In this document: positions 1 to 7,356 of the stretch, piece by piece
Layout of the letters: each line of letters begins with the position of its first letter
Numbering within the stretch: position 1 is the first letter of the stretch
NCBI RefSeq assembly: GCF_003261575.2
Contig: NZ_CP036175.1
Span: 2,728,001-2,792,000, forward strand
Direction of reading: 5' to 3'
Origin: Klebsiella huaxiensis
GTDB lineage: Bacteria > Pseudomonadota > Gammaproteobacteria > Enterobacterales > Enterobacteriaceae
DNA length: 64,000 nucleotides
The notes under the pieces: generated by a model
What the model was told of the DNA's origin: nothing
Databases searched by the model: none
The model's input: the letters and a program-made list of their open reading frames with translations, nothing else
Translations under genes and position numbers: made by a program

Positions 1-328
1 ATGGATTAATCCGTTATGCGGTTAGGTGAGTTATTTAGGGACTTTGTATATAGTCGCCGCATTTATAAAAATTATATTAATTTAATGTGATTCTATTTGC
101 TCTTTATTAGGTGTTTATTTAAAAGAGGCTAGTAATTACTGGTGCGCTTTTGCTTGCAGAATAATAGAAGGTGGAAAATAACAATTCAAGTTTTTTATTT
201 ATTAAATGAGGTTGTTAAGTGAAGTTATTAAACGAATTCTTAATGAATTCATATTCCGTTTTTTACAGGAGATGGTTATTTCAAAGTGATTTATTTGGCA
301 TGCGGAAGAAGCTATTTAAAACTTAAAA
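1..328. other. gene-free AT-rich left edge
   Basis: No coding region can be supported here. The sequence is strongly AT-rich and stops occur often in all frames. A short inverted pair of GAATTC hexamers separated by TTAAT sits at 235-251. This is probably the flank of the next gene to the left plus the region beyond the add terminator. Confidence 0.5.
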
Positions 329-351
329 CCCCCCGCTTTAAAACGGGAGGG
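322..351 (-). terminator. intrinsic terminator of add
   Basis: Read on the minus strand, a 7-bp GC-rich stem (344-350 with 329-335, one G-U pair, 8-nt loop) is followed directly by TTTTAAGTTTT. It starts a few bases beyond the add stop codon, the expected place for a rho-independent terminator. Confidence 0.75.
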
Positions 352-356
352 TATCA

Positions 357-1358
357 TCAAGCCTGCTCTACGCGCGCAATCAACGATGCTTTTTCCTGTG
401 GACTTAAAAAAGCGAGTTCCAGACCATTCACTTGCGCCTGACGAATTTGCTCGCGACTCAGGCCAGCAGCAGGGGCTGCGATGGTATATTCGTGGATAAT
501 ATCAACGCCCTGGACGGCCGGATCGTCAGTGTTAATACAGGCCAGCACGCCGTGTTCCAGGAACGTTTTCAGCGGATGTTGGGCCAGCGAGGGCACGGTG
601 CTGGTCTGGATATTTGACGTCAGGCAGGACTCAATGCCGATACGCTGCGCGGCAAGATAATCCATCAGCGCCAGATCTTGTACCGCTTTTACGCCGTGAC
701 CGATACGTTCCGCGCCCAGCTCACGAATCGCCTGCCAGATGCTTTCCGGGCCTGCGGCTTCTCCCGCGTGCACGGTAATGCGCCAACCCACATCGCGGGC
801 GCGGCTGAAGTGGTCCATAAACAGATTGCCAGGAAAACCGAGTTCATCTCCGGCGAGGTCGAGAGCAGTAATGCCGTCGCGGTGGGCAAGCAGGGCTTCC
901 AGCTCTTCCTGACACGCAGCTTCACCGAAGGTGCGGCTCAGAATACCGATCAGACGCGCTTCAACGTTAAAATCGCGGCTGCCTTCTTTCACGCCGGCGA
1001 TGACCGCTTCTACCACGCCTGCAACCGGCAACTGGTGCGTCATTGCCATATAGCGCGGGGAGAATCGCAGTTCAACATAGTGCAGGCCATTTCGCGCCGC
1101 ATCCTCAAGGTTTTCGTAAGCAACGCGGCGGCAGGCTTCCAGCGAGGCCAGCATTTTTACGCCCCAATCCAGCTTAGAGAGAAAACTCACCAGGTCAGGT
1201 TCATTGCTGGTGACCTGTACGTGCGGGCGCAAGGTATCAAGAGTGTTTGCTGGAAGATAAAGATTGAACTGTCGGCCAAGATCGAGGATGGTTTGGGCCC
1301 GGATATTGCCATCAAGGTGGCGGTGAATGTCGGTTAGTGGCAAAGTTGAATCAATCAT
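357..1358 (-). CDS. add: adenosine deaminase
   Basis: Hydrolytically deaminates adenosine and deoxyadenosine to inosine and deoxyinosine in the cytoplasm (purine salvage). The 333-residue product has the usual length for E. coli Add and the metal-dependent deaminase fold signatures. HRHLDG at residues 12-17 supplies two metal-binding histidines. HAGE follows at 197-200 with the catalytic Glu, then HGVK with His221 and NTDDP with the Asp pair near 278. The gene stands alone, with its own terminator downstream and a 273-bp divergent gap to the lipoprotein gene. In E. coli add follows malXY. Here malY lies several kilobases away, so this neighbourhood has been rearranged. The assignment is firm. 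Confidence 0.96.
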   Translation of the reverse strand: MIDSTLPLTDIHRHLDGNIRAQTILDLGRQFNLYLPANTLDTLRPHVQVTSNEPDLVSFLSKLDWGVKMLASLEACRRVAYENLEDAARNGLHYVELRFSPRYMAMTHQLPVAGVVEAVIAGVKEGSRDFNVEARLIGILSRTFGEAACQEELEALLAHRDGITALDLAGDELGFPGNLFMDHFSRARDVGWRITVHAGEAAGPESIWQAIRELGAERIGHGVKAVQDLALMDYLAAQRIGIESCLTSNIQTSTVPSLAQHPLKTFLEHGVLACINTDDPAVQGVDIIHEYTIAAPAAGLSREQIRQAQVNGLELAFLSPQEKASLIARVEQA

Positions 1359-1500
1359 GGTCGCACTCTTTTTTTAGTTAAAGTGCGCACCATTGTACAT
1401 CAGAGCGATAAACGGTTAAAAGCTCTGAAAAATACCGAATAAATCAATGGAAAAGAGAAAAAGCAGGGAGGATTACCCTTTTAAGTGCATGGGTGACGGT

Positions 1501-1520
1501 AGCGTTCATAGCAAAACGCT
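1501..1520. promoter_or_regulatory. inverted repeat in the add/lipoprotein divergent region
   Basis: AGCGTT and AACGCT are separated by 8 nt, a perfect 6-bp dyad inside the 273-bp gap between two divergent genes. It could be an operator for the plus-strand lipoprotein gene. A TATAGT hexamer at 1566-1571 is a possible -10. I do not recognise a known regulator motif. Confidence 0.3.
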
Positions 1521-1631
1521 ATTAATCATAGTGAAACAGTCTTTAATTTTGCCAGCGAGATTTTTTATAGTCTCCGGCACTAGTTTTCCTGCAATGAGTG
1601 GCAGGCTATTTTAAAAAAGGACCCTGGGAAT

Positions 1632-2447
1632 ATGGTTTTCACGTTAAAAAAAATCACGGTATCACTGGCTGTGGCAAGCGCACTGTTGCTGAGCGGCTGC
1701 AAACCTTCTGAGCAGGATCCCAATCACGTCAAAGTGGGGATTAGCGCGGGCGTTGACCAGGAAGTGTGGGCGGTGGCGCAAAAAGTCGCAAAAGAGAAAT
1801 ACAATCTCGATGTTGAAGTAGTGACGTTTAATGATTTCGTGCTACCCAACGAGGCGCTCAACAACGGCGATCTGGATGCTAATGCTTTCCAGCACAAGCC
1901 CTATCTGGATAAGCAGATTCAGGAGCGCGGTTACAAGCTGGTTGAAGTGGGGACGACATTTGTTTATCCCATAGCGGCATACTCGAAGAAAATCAATTCG
2001 GTCGCGCAACTGCAAGATGGCGCGCAGGTCGCGGTGCCGAATGACCCGACCAACCTTGGACGTGCGCTGCTTCTGCTGCAAAAACAGGGGCTGATTACGC
2101 TGAAAGATGGCGTCGGGCTGTTGCCGACCTCGCTGGATATTATCAGCAACCCGAAAAATCTGAAGATTGTTGAAATTGAGGCCCCGCAGCTAACCCGCGC
2201 GCTGGACGACCAGCAAATAACGATGGCGATCATCAATACCACTTTCTCAAGCCAGGTGGGGCTGTCACCGTCGCGCAATGGCCTGTTTGTCGAAAGCAAA
2301 GACTCGCCTTACGTCAACATCTTCGCCAGTCGCATCGAAAACAAAGACAGTGAAAAGGTGAAAAACCTGGTCAAAGCCTATCAAAGCGATGAAGTCGCCG
2401 CTGCGGCGGAGGAGCTTTATAAAGGTGATGCGGTGAAAGGCTGGTAA
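1632..2447 (+). CDS. NlpA/MetQ-family substrate-binding lipoprotein
   Basis: Predicted membrane-anchored substrate-binding lipoprotein of 271 residues in the NlpA/MetQ family, which binds methionine or related ligands for ABC importers. The N-terminus has a basic stretch, a hydrophobic core and the lipobox LLSGC, making Cys23 the lipidated residue. The body carries family stretches such as PNDPTNLGRALLLLQK and the ending GDAVKGW. It resembles E. coli NlpA closely. An AAAGGA ribosome site lies about 10 nt before the ATG. No ATPase or permease gene (metN, metI) is next to it, so it is an orphan binding protein and may share the MetNI transporter encoded elsewhere. A methionine ligand is inferred from the family. 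Confidence 0.85.
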   Translation: MVFTLKKITVSLAVASALLLSGCKPSEQDPNHVKVGISAGVDQEVWAVAQKVAKEKYNLDVEVVTFNDFVLPNEALNNGDLDANAFQHKPYLDKQIQERGYKLVEVGTTFVYPIAAYSKKINSVAQLQDGAQVAVPNDPTNLGRALLLLQKQGLITLKDGVGLLPTSLDIISNPKNLKIVEIEAPQLTRALDDQQITMAIINTTFSSQVGLSPSRNGLFVESKDSPYVNIFASRIENKDSEKVKNLVKAYQSDEVAAAAEELYKGDAVKGW

Positions 2448-2459
2448 TCTTGCGAAATA

Positions 2460-2493
2460 CCCGGTCCGGTAAGGCGTTAGACGCCGCCGGGCC
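2460..2493. repeat. REP (PU) element
   Basis: The imperfect palindrome with arms ending CCCGG and CCGGG around AAGGCGTTAGACGCC matches the enterobacterial REP pattern. It lies between two convergent genes, the lipoprotein and yedF, where REPs commonly sit and can stabilise or end transcripts. Confidence 0.75.
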
Positions 2494-2526
2494 AGTTCCG
2501 GCAGCGTGCACTCTGTTGGCTCGCGC

Positions 2527-2760
2527 CTATTTTTGAATTAAATAACGAATGGTTGGCCCATCCTGCTGGATATCAAGCACGGTGTAGCCATGATTTTTCG
2601 CATCCAGCGGGATATTGTTAATCGACTGCGGACAGTCGCTGACCACTTCCAGAATTTCGCCTTTCTTTAACGAAGGTAGAGCTTCCAGAGTGGCGATTGC
2701 CGGATAGGGGCAGGGTTCGCCAACCATATCGAGGCGATAATCCGGAACGATAGTTTTCAT
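2527..2760 (-). CDS. yedF: TusA-like sulfur/selenium-transfer protein YedF
   Basis: Small cytoplasmic protein of 77 residues in the TusA/SirA family. It is nearly identical by eye to E. coli YedF. The family motif CPxP is present (CPYP, Cys17), and a second cysteine lies in SDCPQS (Cys43). TusA proteins carry persulfide sulfur, and YedF has been linked to sulfur or selenium trafficking, but its exact acceptor is not established. The ATG overlaps the yedE stop as ATGA, and the ribosome site AAGGAG lies inside the end of yedE, so the two are translationally coupled. YedE probably imports the substrate and YedF receives it. Confidence 0.93.
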   Translation of the reverse strand: MKTIVPDYRLDMVGEPCPYPAIATLEALPSLKKGEILEVVSDCPQSINNIPLDAKNHGYTVLDIQQDGPTIRYLIQK

Positions 2761-3968
2761 GCTGTCTCCTTAATGGATGCGGCGGTGAGGGACTTGCGGC
2801 GGAAAAAGTGTTTCTCCCAGGCGATGACCAAAATTAGCGCGATAAGCAGCAGAAGATAGGTCACCAGCAGGCCGCCGAAGGGGCCAAATGTCGCTAACAG
2901 ATTGATTTTATCCCAGTTGGTTGCCAGCACCGGTGAGAGCCCATCCCAGTAATAAGCAAGGATAGTTGAGCCAATAACGTTGCCCAATCCGACCCACCAG
3001 AAATGCACCTGTCCCTCAACAGCACGGTACATCCAGCCGGTTTCACAGCCGCCCGCCAGCACGATACCGAAGCCAAACAGTAGGCCCCCGATGACCGCAT
3101 TAGGGCCTGCCCACATAATTTTCGGCTCCATGCCAAGCTGCACGTAGCTAAAAATCCCAATAGCGCTGGCGGCCATACCGAAAATAATCGCCTTCGCCAT
3201 ATTGGTACGCCCGGTGATCCACATATCGCGGAAGGCAGAAGTGAAGCAGATTTGTGCGCGTTCAATCAGTAGGCCAAATCCAACGCCGAACAGCATTGCC
3301 AGACCGAGCTTGGGTTGATTCGCAGCCGTCAGCAGTCCCCAGGCAATCATGGCGAAAAATACCATCATCCCAAGGCGGAAACGACGCCGCGCCTGATCAG
3401 GCTTTTGCGTTAAAGGCGACGCGCTGGAGACCTTTTGCATCTTCACCGGAATGCGAAAAATAGGCAGCAAGGTAAAGCGCGCACCGAACCAGGTGCCGAT
3501 AGCGGTAGCGATGGCAAAGAACCAGGCATGCAGAGAAAACTGCGGAATGCCGGTGAAGAATGCCGCCAGATTACAACCCATCGCCAGACGCGCGCCGAAA
3601 CCGGCGATGATCCCTCCGGCGATGGCCTGGAGAATACGAACCCGGCTGCGCGGAAAGCGTAGCTTAACGTTGTTGGCCCACAGCGCCGCGGCGAAGCAGC
3701 CGCCGAACATGCCGATAATCATCATGCCGTCGATGCGGGTTAGCGGTGTTCCTTCAAGATGAATCAGTTTGTAGTAGCCCCATTGTTCGCTGTGTACACC
3801 GACCAGTTGCAGTAACTGTCCGCCCCAGCGAGTAAATTCGCCGGTGACCGCCCAGAAGGTACCAGTAATACCGAAGTAGTAGGTAGAGAGAATACCGGCG
3901 GCGATAACTGCGGGAACGGGTGACCAGAACTTAATCAGCCACGCTTGTTTGAATTGTTGCCATGTCAT
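2757..3968 (-). CDS. yedE: YedE/YeeE-family inner-membrane transporter
   Basis: Polytopic inner-membrane protein of 403 residues in the YeeE/YedE family. Relatives import thiosulfate (TsuA/YeeE), and YedE has been proposed as a selenium transporter. The glycine-rich membrane segments contain the expected cysteines: Cys91 (GGCFAA), Cys132 (MGCNLAAFF), Cys241 (AQICFTSAF) and Cys308 (AGGCETGW). In YeeE such cysteines relay the substrate. The sequence closely follows E. coli YedE. It is the first gene of a two-gene unit with yedF and lies downstream of ydfZ on the same strand, separated by the ydfZ terminator. Whether the substrate is a sulfur or a selenium compound cannot be told from sequence. 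Confidence 0.92.
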   Translation of the reverse strand: MTWQQFKQAWLIKFWSPVPAVIAAGILSTYYFGITGTFWAVTGEFTRWGGQLLQLVGVHSEQWGYYKLIHLEGTPLTRIDGMMIIGMFGGCFAAALWANNVKLRFPRSRVRILQAIAGGIIAGFGARLAMGCNLAAFFTGIPQFSLHAWFFAIATAIGTWFGARFTLLPIFRIPVKMQKVSSASPLTQKPDQARRRFRLGMMVFFAMIAWGLLTAANQPKLGLAMLFGVGFGLLIERAQICFTSAFRDMWITGRTNMAKAIIFGMAASAIGIFSYVQLGMEPKIMWAGPNAVIGGLLFGFGIVLAGGCETGWMYRAVEGQVHFWWVGLGNVIGSTILAYYWDGLSPVLATNWDKINLLATFGPFGGLLVTYLLLLIALILVIAWEKHFFRRKSLTAASIKETA

Positions 3969-4085
3969 GAAAATGCCTCTGAACTCAGAAGGTATATTAC
4001 CCGTAGCGGGTTGGAGAGGCGCGATAATACGCCGTTTGAGCAGTTAAAACTCTCGACGGGATCAAAGTGAAGCGATGATATGAAG

Positions 4086-4114
4086 GTAAAAGGCCACGTG
4101 CTGTGGCCTTTTAC
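4086..4114 (-). terminator. terminator downstream of ydfZ
   Basis: A perfect 12-bp stem (4086-4097 with 4103-4114, 5-nt loop) ends in CCTTTTAC on both strands. It lies between the ydfZ stop and yedE, so it probably separates the two transcripts. Confidence 0.65.
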
Positions 4115-4170
4115 AAGCGGCTATCCACTGCTATATCGAGGTGATGATGGATTGTCAGCTTATTCTTATA

Positions 4171-4374
4171 TTAATTGAATCCGAGGCGAACGAGACCCAG
4201 CGGACAATATAATCCCTCACGGCCTTCAATTTCCACGCAATCTGAGCGGCGGAGCTGCTCTGCCGTTTTGCCGCTCCCGTGAATGGCCTTAATAACGCCC
4301 GTCGCGCCATTGTCGGCTACCATAACCATGCTGCCTGTCGAGATAGCGTTACGGTTACGATCGTAAGTTTTCAT
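4171..4374 (-). CDS. ydfZ: YdfZ-type small protein (putative selenium-binding)
   Basis: 67-residue protein matching the length and framework of E. coli YdfZ: N-terminal TYDRNRNAI, a central TAEQ-RR stretch and a C-terminal L-RLG-N ending. E. coli YdfZ has been reported to bind selenium, and its gene is strongly induced by FNR under anaerobiosis; its biochemical role is unknown. A strong ribosome site, AGGAGG, sits 5 nt before the ATG. The upstream region carries a well-placed FNR box. Its position beside yedE-yedF, two genes also linked to selenium or sulfur handling, is not the E. coli arrangement and supports a shared role. The one cysteine in TAEQLRRSDCVEIEG is a possible ligand. Confidence 0.85.
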   Translation of the reverse strand: MKTYDRNRNAISTGSMVMVADNGATGVIKAIHGSGKTAEQLRRSDCVEIEGREGLYCPLGLVRLGFN

Positions 4375-4416
4375 GGTTTCCTCCTGTTTAAGTCTATTTT
4401 GACGGGATGGTTAAAA

Positions 4417-4465
4417 CGGCATTTTAATACACCTCCGGGGAAGATTTTTTTTTGAGTTTTGTCAA
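4417..4465 (-). promoter_or_regulatory. FNR-activated class II promoter of ydfZ
   Basis: On the minus strand TTGACAAAACTCAA (4452-4465) fits the FNR pattern TTGA-N6-TCAA. TATTAA at 4424-4429 is a good -10, which puts the start of transcription near 4417. The centre of the FNR box is then at -41.5, the canonical class II distance. E. coli ydfZ is known to depend on FNR. The prediction is from sequence only. Confidence 0.75.
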
Positions 4466-4649
4466 AATAATGAACGGTTTTCGCTAAGAATATAATAGGG
4501 CGGAATGGTTAAATTTAGAGCCTGATTATTCATAGAAGGTATGGCGCTGAACAATAAAGAAGTATTTCATTCAGGTTACCGTTATATGGATGAATTATTA
4601 CGCTTGTCAGATGCGCGATAATAGCGAAATATGAGCTCCTTCGGGCTTA

Positions 4650-4853
4650 GAGCCTGTCCCATTAGGCTATTTTATTTGCCATTTTGGCCCTGGGCAGTGC
4701 TCACCCAAAACTCACAGCGTTTTGAGAGCCCTTCAGGGCGGCCCGAAGGGTGAGTGTAGCGAATCATCCTCACGTACTACGTGTACGCTCCGGTTGTTCC
4801 GTGCAGTCGGTGTCCAAACTGGCTACAACAATGGCGCCTACTGGGATAGGCTC
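4650..4853. mobile_element. MITE-like non-coding element, about 204 bp
   Basis: The element begins GAGCCTGTCCCATTAGGC and ends with the near-complement of that string (inverted copy GAGCCTATCCCAGTAGGC, 16 of 18 identical). Weaker similarity continues inward for roughly 25 more bases on each side. A TTA triplet flanks both ends (4647-4649 and 4854-4856), consistent with target duplication. The interior has smaller hairpins such as CCCTTCAGGG and no ORF of note. I recall similar sequences in other enterobacterial intergenic regions, but cannot name the family. It ends 34 bp before the CorA-type gene. Confidence 0.6.
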
Positions 4854-4887
4854 TTAATTAGCGCTCACTGAGGATCCTGAGGGATAT

Positions 4888-5916
4888 ATGAGTCAAGACG
4901 TCACCAGTAAGATGTTAAAGCCTGATTTTGATATGGAAGTGTCCGGTTTAGTGCACGGATATGTCTTTCGTGAAGGGAGTTTACCCCTGCGGATCACCTC
5001 AAATGAGGTTTGCACTCAATATCAACAACTGGATAAGGAAAATGATTTTGTCTGGCTGCATCTGAATCTCAATCATGCAACCGCTGAGAAGTGGCTCAAA
5101 AGCCAGTTTGCCGTGGCGGACTTTTTCTTTGAAGAGATCCGTGGCGGTTCCCACACCACGCGGATTGAACGGCAGGGCGAAAATTTGTATGCCGTTTTGA
5201 ACGATGTCATTTTTCACCCCAAGGATACTGGTTCGGAAACCTCGACGCTGTGGTTATATTGCAGCCAGAAGCTGGTGGTGACCGCCCGCTATAAGCCGCT
5301 CCGCTTTATTGAATGGATGCTCCCGCGCCTGCAAACCCTCAAAGTGAATTCATCGACCGAGCTGCTGGCTTTTTTGCTGGAAGAGCAAGAAGAAGTTCTC
5401 GAGCAGGTGGTTCGCCAGGCCAGCCAGCACGTGGATGTGATTGAAGAGCGCTTGCTAAGTAATCATGTCCAGCGTAATCGCGCCGATCTGGCGCGTCTGC
5501 GGCGAATGCTGCTGCGCTTTCAGCGTCTGTTAGCGCCAGAACCGGCGGCGATGTTCCGTTTACTTAACCGTCCTCCGGCGTGGATCGACCGCTCGGTGGT
5601 GCAGGAATTTCGCCAGTTCACCGAAGAGTTTACCGTGGTGCTGAACGATCTTTCTGGATTGATTGAGCGCATCAGCTTGCTTCAGGAGGAAATCAGTGCC
5701 AGACAGCTCGAACAAAGCAACCGTACGCTCTACACCCTGACGGTGATTACCGTGCTCGCGTTGCCAATTAATATCGTCGCTGGCTTTTTTGGTATGAACG
5801 TCGGTGGAATACCGCTATCGACCAACCATCACGGTTTTATTTGGCTGGTGGTGATTGTCGGCGTATTTACAATTGGAGCCGGATATTTGGCTTTTCGGCG
5901 GTGGGACGAACTTTAA
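4888..5916 (+). CDS. CorA/ZntB-family divalent metal transporter
   Basis: Predicted inner-membrane cation channel/transporter of 342 residues. The first ~280 residues are soluble, with a long helical region (about 155-275) leading into two C-terminal membrane segments. After the first of these comes GMNVGGIP, the signature loop of the CorA/ZntB superfamily; the NVGGIP form resembles ZntB more than CorA. The N-terminal half diverges clearly from E. coli ZntB, so I do not give that name. Metal and direction of transport (Mg, Zn, Ni, Co) are not decided by sequence. It starts just beyond the MITE-like element. A terminator hairpin follows the stop codon, facing malY. Confidence 0.85.
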   Translation: MSQDVTSKMLKPDFDMEVSGLVHGYVFREGSLPLRITSNEVCTQYQQLDKENDFVWLHLNLNHATAEKWLKSQFAVADFFFEEIRGGSHTTRIERQGENLYAVLNDVIFHPKDTGSETSTLWLYCSQKLVVTARYKPLRFIEWMLPRLQTLKVNSSTELLAFLLEEQEEVLEQVVRQASQHVDVIEERLLSNHVQRNRADLARLRRMLLRFQRLLAPEPAAMFRLLNRPPAWIDRSVVQEFRQFTEEFTVVLNDLSGLIERISLLQEEISARQLEQSNRTLYTLTVITVLALPINIVAGFFGMNVGGIPLSTNHHGFIWLVVIVGVFTIGAGYLAFRRWDEL

Positions 5917-5922
5917 CGACAG

Positions 5923-5949
5923 CGGTAGCGGGTTGACCGCTACCGTTTT
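5923..5949 (+). terminator. terminator of the CorA-type gene
   Basis: Perfect 9-bp stem CGGTAGCGG/CCGCTACCG with a 5-nt loop, followed by TTTT. It lies between convergent genes and may act for malY as well. Confidence 0.75.
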
Positions 5950-5966
5950 CGCAGTTTGAGGAGCGG

Positions 5967-7139
5967 TCAGCGCAGCGAGCGCAGGGCGGCAATCAGCCCC
6001 TGAACGCCTTTTTCTAGCTTCTCGTGCGGGCAACCCGCGTTCAGGCGGACAAAACCCTTTCCTTCATCACCGTAAGTGTAGCCAGGCATAATGGCCACTT
6101 TCTGCTCTTCAATTAACGCTTTTTGCAAAGCCTGATCATCAACGCCCAGCGGACGCAGGTCAATCCACGCCAGATAGGTTGCCTGCGGTGGCTGCCAGCT
6201 TAGCTCGGGGAAAGCGAGATTGAGTTCATGGGCGATGTAGCGTAGGTTTTCTTGTAGATACTTGCGCAGAGCGTCAAGCCAGGCTGCCCCTTCACGATAG
6301 GCGGCAACATGGGCGATTAGCGCCGGAACGGAAGGTGAAGAGAGACCGTCGCGGTTCTTGAGCGCCTGTAAATAGCTATCACGTGTGGTGCTATCGTCAA
6401 TTAACCCGTATGCACCGGTAAAAGCCGGAATATTGAAGCTTTTTGATCCGGAAGTGAACAGCGCCCACGGGCCGCGAGCGACATCGCACCATGGGGTATG
6501 TTGATGTTCAGCCCACACCATATCCATATGGATCTCGTCGCTGATCACCTTCACGCCATGCTTTTCGCACAGTTGCGCCATGGTTTCCAGCTCTTCGCGG
6601 GTCCAGACTTTGCCGGTTGGGTTTTGGGGACTGCACAGCAGCAGGACTGTATTACGTGGTTGAGCCAGTATCTGCTCAAATTCGACCATATCACAACGCC
6701 ATTGGCCGTTGTCGAGTTTTAGCGGAGCTGGGGCAATGCGCCGCTGGTTGCCTTCAATAGTCTTATAAAACGCGTCATAAGCTGGCGTATGCACCACGAT
6801 ACCATCGCCAGGCTCGGACCATTGGCGAATCATCTCCGCGACCATATAGATAACCGATGGCCCGTAAACAATGGCTCCGCGGTTGATTGGACTATGAAAA
6901 CGGCTGGCGAACCAGTGGCTCACCGCGTTAAGGAATTCATCATTTTTCCAGCGGCTATAGCCAAAAACGCCGTGCGCCAGACGCTTGCTGACGGCATCCA
7001 GAATGCAGGGGGCGGTGGCAAAATCCATATCCGAGATAGTAAATGGTAGCAAGTCCGCGGTACCGAAGCGGTCGGCAACGTAATCCCATTGCGTACACCA
7101 GGTGCCGTGACGGTCAACCGGCGTTGAAAAATCAAACAT
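5967..7139 (-). CDS. malY: MalY, PLP-dependent cystathionine beta-lyase / maltose-regulon modulator
   Basis: 390-residue fold type I PLP enzyme, same length as E. coli MalY and very similar throughout. The cofactor lysine is Lys233 in SGSKSFNIP. The PQNPTGKVW and SDEIHMDMV motifs that position PLP are intact. E. coli MalY cleaves cystathionine and also binds MalT, damping the maltose regulon. In E. coli it is the second gene of malXY, controlled by MalI. Here neither malX nor malI is adjacent: the upstream neighbour is ydgA, read from the same strand and ended by its own terminator. So malY has its own promoter in the 217-bp gap, which also contains a CCCTTCG/CGAAGGG hairpin (7163-7180) in its leader. 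Confidence 0.93.
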   Translation of the reverse strand: MFDFSTPVDRHGTWCTQWDYVADRFGTADLLPFTISDMDFATAPCILDAVSKRLAHGVFGYSRWKNDEFLNAVSHWFASRFHSPINRGAIVYGPSVIYMVAEMIRQWSEPGDGIVVHTPAYDAFYKTIEGNQRRIAPAPLKLDNGQWRCDMVEFEQILAQPRNTVLLLCSPQNPTGKVWTREELETMAQLCEKHGVKVISDEIHMDMVWAEHQHTPWCDVARGPWALFTSGSKSFNIPAFTGAYGLIDDSTTRDSYLQALKNRDGLSSPSVPALIAHVAAYREGAAWLDALRKYLQENLRYIAHELNLAFPELSWQPPQATYLAWIDLRPLGVDDQALQKALIEEQKVAIMPGYTYGDEGKGFVRLNAGCPHEKLEKGVQGLIAALRSLR

Positions 7140-7325
7140 CTGAACTTCCTTAATCAGAGTCTCCCTTCGGTAACGAAGGGGGAGCAGAACTTAAGCCTCA
7201 ACGGCATTCATCAAATAGTCCTCTGGATTCGCTTTCAGAGCTGACGGAATCGCTGCAGCATTTTACGCTGATTTACCGGTGATGCAGGTGACGGATTTCT
7301 CAAATGTGACAGTGCCAGTAATGTG

Positions 7326-7351
7326 AAATAGCCCCTCGTAAGGGGCTATTT
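7326..7351 (-). terminator. terminator of ydgA
   Basis: Perfect 10-bp stem AAATAGCCCC/GGGGCTATTT with a 6-nt loop, 5 nt after the ydgA stop. The TATTT arm supplies the U-rich end, although the run is short. Confidence 0.65.
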
Positions 7352-7356
7352 GTTGT

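Noticed and set aside
678..1337. 219-residue open frame opposite add
   Set aside because: It is antisense to a clear adenosine deaminase gene, with no ribosome site or recognisable domain. The same holds for other long antisense frames such as 7606-8553, 44693-45814 and 61182-61922.
4888..5916. Naming the CorA-type gene zntB
   Set aside because: The NVGGIP loop is ZntB-like, but the N-terminal half differs strongly from E. coli ZntB and the usual neighbours (dbpA, fnrS) are absent.
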